NCBI RefSeq assembly: GCF_001941975.2
Contig: NZ_CP146991.1
Location: 4,337,001-4,401,000, forward strand
DNA: 64,000 nt
Direction of reading: 5' to 3'
Source: Sporomusa sphaeroides DSM 2875
Lineage (GTDB): Bacteria > Bacillota > Negativicutes > Sporomusales > Sporomusaceae
The translations under genes were made by a program, and so were the position numbers. Under the pieces are notes generated by a model. The model saw nothing but the letters and a program-made list of their open reading frames with translations, was not told the DNA's origin and ran no database searches. Below, piece by piece: positions 60,983 through 64,000 of the stretch (position 1 is the first letter of the stretch; each line of letters starts with the position of its first letter).

Positions 60983-61042
60983 CTATAATCCCCTCCTTTG
61001 CGGTTTATAGGCTTAGCATGCGTAAGTCCTGGCAGAACTATT

Positions 61043-63445
61043 CTATATATATGGACAATTTGGTGATATATGACATTCAACGCGATTGCGTCCCTGCTGT
61101 TTTGCCCGGTACAGCGACTGGTCAGCGGCATCAATAATCTTAGTTTTCGGATCTTCCCAGCCTGTGCAAATTTCAAAAGTAGCTACACCTAAACTTATGG
61201 TAATGGTAATTATGGTATCGTCCACTTCAAATTTGGCGGTTTCAATGAATTGACGGAAATTCTCTGCCAGTCTGCGGGCTTCCGCCAAACCGGTTTCCGG
61301 TAAAACTATCGCAAACTCTTCACCGCCATAGCGCGCACTTATATCGGTTGTGCGAAAATGCTCTTTAATCATCGCGCCCATTTTCTGCAGGATAACATCG
61401 CCGGCCAGATGCCCCCAGGTGTCATTGACCTTTTTGAAAAAATCGATATCCAGCATGATCAAACTGAGCGGGCGGTTATAATTCAGTGTACGGCTAATCT
61501 CACGGCCTAACGCCATCTCAAACTGACGGCGATTGGCCAGGCGGGTGAGCGGATCGGTAAGTGCCATGGCCTGAAAATGGTCGTACAGGTAAGCTCTTTC
61601 CAGGCCAATAGCGGTCTGGCTGGCAATGGTACTAAGCATAAGTTCTTTTCCCTGGGGAATTTCCTTAGTAGTATCATTCCAGCCAAGCACAATCAGCCCT
61701 TGCAGTTTGCCGTTGGCTAACAGCGGCAAAATATTAAGCCGGCGCGACATAAGTACCGACATGGTAATCAGACTCCGCTCACTGTCATATGCCGTACTTT
61801 CGTCCATACTGCTGAGACCGCTCCAGGGCCAGGTCATTTTCCCGTCAGAAAATACCCGTTGCAGGTGATCGATTTCTTTTTGTTCAAACCCGGTGGTAAA
61901 TACCGGTTCGGTGTGAATACCGTCATCCCGGTGATGCATGATGAAAGCTACCGTTCCATCGGCGGCAAACAAAGAGTAGAGTTTTTCGGCTACCCTTGTC
62001 AGGATGGCACCCGGCGACTTCTGCACAGCCAAATCTTTGACAACATCATAGAGCAGCGTAAGCTGGGTAAAGCTTTCCACTGTTGTCTCATAGGCCCTGG
62101 CATTTTTAATGGCTTCGCCGGCATGGTGGGAAAACACGCTTAAAAATTGAGCATCATGCTGGGTAAAGGCACGTTCCTTCCGGGAGAATAATACCAGCAC
62201 GCCGATAACATCACCGTTATGCCTGATCGGTGCGCCAACCATTGACTTCAGCTGTGCCTGACACAAGGTGTCCTGAATTACATCCGAATGATTCTCAACA
62301 TTGTCAATTACTATCGACCTTTTATCAAAAAAGACCTTCCCCATAAAGCTTTTCTCAGGCTGAAGTCTCTCCGGCGGCTTAAAACTGCTGAGATATGCCA
62401 CTATTTTCAGCGTTTTACCCTCAACCAGAGACAAAAAAACATGCTCGCATTGAAACACGGTTCCAGTAGCGGTGACTACCTGCTGCAGCATGGCTGCCAG
62501 ATCATGCTTGGAGGCCAACGTGGCACCAAGCTGAATAAATGCCTGCCGCAGAATGCGGTCCGAGTCCCGGGTCTCTTTATACAAGCTCATTCTTTTTTCA
62601 GCCATATGCTTGAGTGCCTGATTAAGACGTGAGATACGCATATAGGGGCGTAAAATGGAGGTTTGCAGCAGCGACCGTAACACGCAGTAATATGCCATAA
62701 TTTTGTAGATATGACCAAGAAAATGAAAACTGTCATACGTATGGGCATACAAGGTGAACGACATCCCGGCCGCCAAACTGAATACCAGACTGACACGCAG
62801 CAAAAATACCGACTGCTGTGACGGATTGCGGCAGCCATACAGGTATATGGCCAGCAGATTGAAGCCCATAGCGATATATTCAAGGGTAATCTTCTCCACC
62901 GTTTGCCCGTGTCCGGCAATAAACATCGGGACCAAAGAACGCTCAAACAATATAACCATTCCGACAAGTGATACCGCTGCTGAAATTGTGATTGTCAGAA
63001 GGTACAGCCGGTGAAACACCGCACTGATACTGCGCCGGGGAATATAAACTGCCGCCAACAGCCCGCCGCTGACCAGCAGCCGGCTGATAATCCAGAAAAT
63101 AGAGGCTTTATTTTCACTATTTGCTGTTATGAAATCAGGCATGCCTTTGTATGACAGCAAATGAGCAAAATCAAAAATGCCTACTGCCAGGAAAACCATG
63201 GCAATAACCAGATCACGACTATTGTTGGTTTGCGGCCAGCCATACCACACCACAATAAATACGCTTAAAGCAATAACCAGACAAATGATTTCAGCTACTG
63301 TGTGGATGCTAAGGTACAAATTTTCCGGATAGATGACATAGAAATGTTCAGGCATCCAGGAAATCAGCCCCACTATACCAAACAGCACTGTGGCAAGCGC
63401 CGCTAAGCGTACATTAGCTTTCAGGGTTTTTATCAACAAAGACAC
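61043..63445 (-). CDS. MASE3-GAF-GAF-GGDEF diguanylate cyclase
   Basis: About 800 residues. The N-terminus has seven or so membrane helices of the MASE3 type, then two GAF domains (around 310-460 and 470-620), then a GGDEF domain with an intact active site, ARYGGEEFAIV. It makes cyclic di-GMP in response to membrane and cytosolic signals. GGGGGG on the coding strand lies 8 bases before GTG 63445, preferred over an upstream ATG. An HD-GYP-type gene, probably degrading cyclic di-GMP, is divergent. Confidence 0.9.
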   Translation of the reverse strand: MSLLIKTLKANVRLAALATVLFGIVGLISWMPEHFYVIYPENLYLSIHTVAEIICLVIALSVFIVVWYGWPQTNNSRDLVIAMVFLAVGIFDFAHLLSYKGMPDFITANSENKASIFWIISRLLVSGGLLAAVYIPRRSISAVFHRLYLLTITISAAVSLVGMVILFERSLVPMFIAGHGQTVEKITLEYIAMGFNLLAIYLYGCRNPSQQSVFLLRVSLVFSLAAGMSFTLYAHTYDSFHFLGHIYKIMAYYCVLRSLLQTSILRPYMRISRLNQALKHMAEKRMSLYKETRDSDRILRQAFIQLGATLASKHDLAAMLQQVVTATGTVFQCEHVFLSLVEGKTLKIVAYLSSFKPPERLQPEKSFMGKVFFDKRSIVIDNVENHSDVIQDTLCQAQLKSMVGAPIRHNGDVIGVLVLFSRKERAFTQHDAQFLSVFSHHAGEAIKNARAYETTVESFTQLTLLYDVVKDLAVQKSPGAILTRVAEKLYSLFAADGTVAFIMHHRDDGIHTEPVFTTGFEQKEIDHLQRVFSDGKMTWPWSGLSSMDESTAYDSERSLITMSVLMSRRLNILPLLANGKLQGLIVLGWNDTTKEIPQGKELMLSTIASQTAIGLERAYLYDHFQAMALTDPLTRLANRRQFEMALGREISRTLNYNRPLSLIMLDIDFFKKVNDTWGHLAGDVILQKMGAMIKEHFRTTDISARYGGEEFAIVLPETGLAEARRLAENFRQFIETAKFEVDDTIITITISLGVATFEICTGWEDPKTKIIDAADQSLYRAKQQGRNRVECHISPNCPYI

Positions 63446-63632
63446 CTTTATTCCCCCCTTCAGACCAAGCAACATTTCCGTTACTCTTACTAACATAATA
63501 TGCCTCGCCAAAAGCAGATGTGCTTTGTGCCGGATATCAGCCTAAAGTCCCACATAACTAGGAATATTGCATATTTCCTTTCTGGCGCGGTTTATGTATA
63601 ATAATGGTAAGCAGGACAAGGAGGGTTGCCTT

Positions 63633-64000
63633 ATGCTTATCAGCGAAGTAAAAGCCGGCATGGTACTGGCACGCGATATTATTGATGACAATGGCAATCT
63701 GCTTCTGGAACAGGGCATTGCCCTTACGGAATACTACATTACCCGGCTGACTCAGCTCGGTATAACCAGTATCCCTATTTATGATCCATATGCAGTTGAG
63801 CTAAAAAAGCATTCCGTAATTGCTCCGGAGGTCAGAGAAGAGCTTACGTTATGCTTTCGGTCATTATTTAACAAAAAAAGCCAGGATATTCTCAATTCCG
63901 GCCTGCGGACAATTTACCTAAAACAAATTCAGCAAACCGTCGGCCAGGTAATTGACAATACCGAAAAAAACCTGGGACAAATTGTGAATGTCCAGGTACG
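63633..64000 (+). CDS. HD-GYP-type protein, N-terminus (runs off window)
   Basis: The first 122 residues: MLISEVKAGMVLARDIIDDN and LLLEQGIALTEYYITRL are the usual N-terminal module in front of HD-GYP phosphodiesterase domains. The catalytic domain lies beyond the window. AAGGAGG at 63618-63624 supports ATG 63633. Confidence 0.75.
   Translation, partial: MLISEVKAGMVLARDIIDDNGNLLLEQGIALTEYYITRLTQLGITSIPIYDPYAVELKKHSVIAPEVREELTLCFRSLFNKKSQDILNSGLRTIYLKQIQQTVGQVIDNTEKNLGQIVNVQV

Overview
The window looks like the chromosome of a spore-forming, diderm (outer-membrane) Firmicute of the class Negativicutes, probably Sporomusaceae. The evidence is an autotransporter with a C-terminal outer-membrane barrel (11981-14332) together with CotF-type spore coat genes (60452-60982), and a walJ-htrA-rlmH gene order typical of Firmicutes (51365-53764). 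The species is inference. The base composition is mixed: GC-richer genes in the core and recombinase blocks, AT-rich genes in the cargo blocks (21-33 kb).

Left part (1-8.2 kb): an MFS transporter with a divergent LysR regulator; an ATP-grasp ligase with two esterases, one of them frameshifted; then scattered single genes (CBO0543-type membrane protein, xenobiotic acetyltransferase, nitroreductase, MarR-GNAT fusion) and a 60-bp relic of a DUF1643 gene.

Middle part (8.2-51.4 kb): accessory DNA. The key observation is that the last codons and stop of rlmH (51356-51382) are repeated almost exactly (26 of 27 bases) at 22123-22149 and again, more diverged, at 8199-8237. The 29.2-kb interval 22123-51382 therefore has the architecture of a staphylococcal cassette chromosome (SCC): insertion at the rlmH 3' end, two adjacent large serine recombinases (35962-39233), a Prim-Pol/DUF927-type helicase comparable to Cch (43035-45824), and a DUF1643 protein. 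It also carries a ParA/ribbon-helix-helix pair, RadC, a likely ssDNA-binding protein, a Panacea antitoxin with a candidate toxin, and a three-gene block encoding two PD-(D/E)xK nuclease-like proteins and a HEPN-motif protein that looks like an undescribed defence system. A distinctive repeat (GAGGGCAATCAGGGC and its inverted form) recurs in intergenic spaces along the element. The 8.2-22.1 kb block between the two left att-like sites (PAS/CdaR-like regulator, Rrf2 regulator, autotransporter, flavin oxidase, IS1182 copy, acetyltransferase, QueG-like protein, IS110 copy) may be a second, older cassette in tandem.

Mobile DNA: two nearly identical IS110 copies (19542-21081 and 33507-35046), one IS1182 copy (16384-18063) and an IS21 istB relic (27988-28378). 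The second IS110 copy places a TTGACT box 18 bp from a native TATAAT, giving a hybrid promoter for the XRE regulator at 35076.

Right part (51.4-64 kb): core genes rlmH, htrA, walJ, a phosphohexomutase, a membrane-type [NiFe] hydrogenase (small and large subunit), a gluzincin-like peptidase, deoC, a Fur/PerR-like regulator, two coat proteins, a MASE3-GAF-GGDEF diguanylate cyclase and the start of an HD-GYP-type gene that runs off the window.
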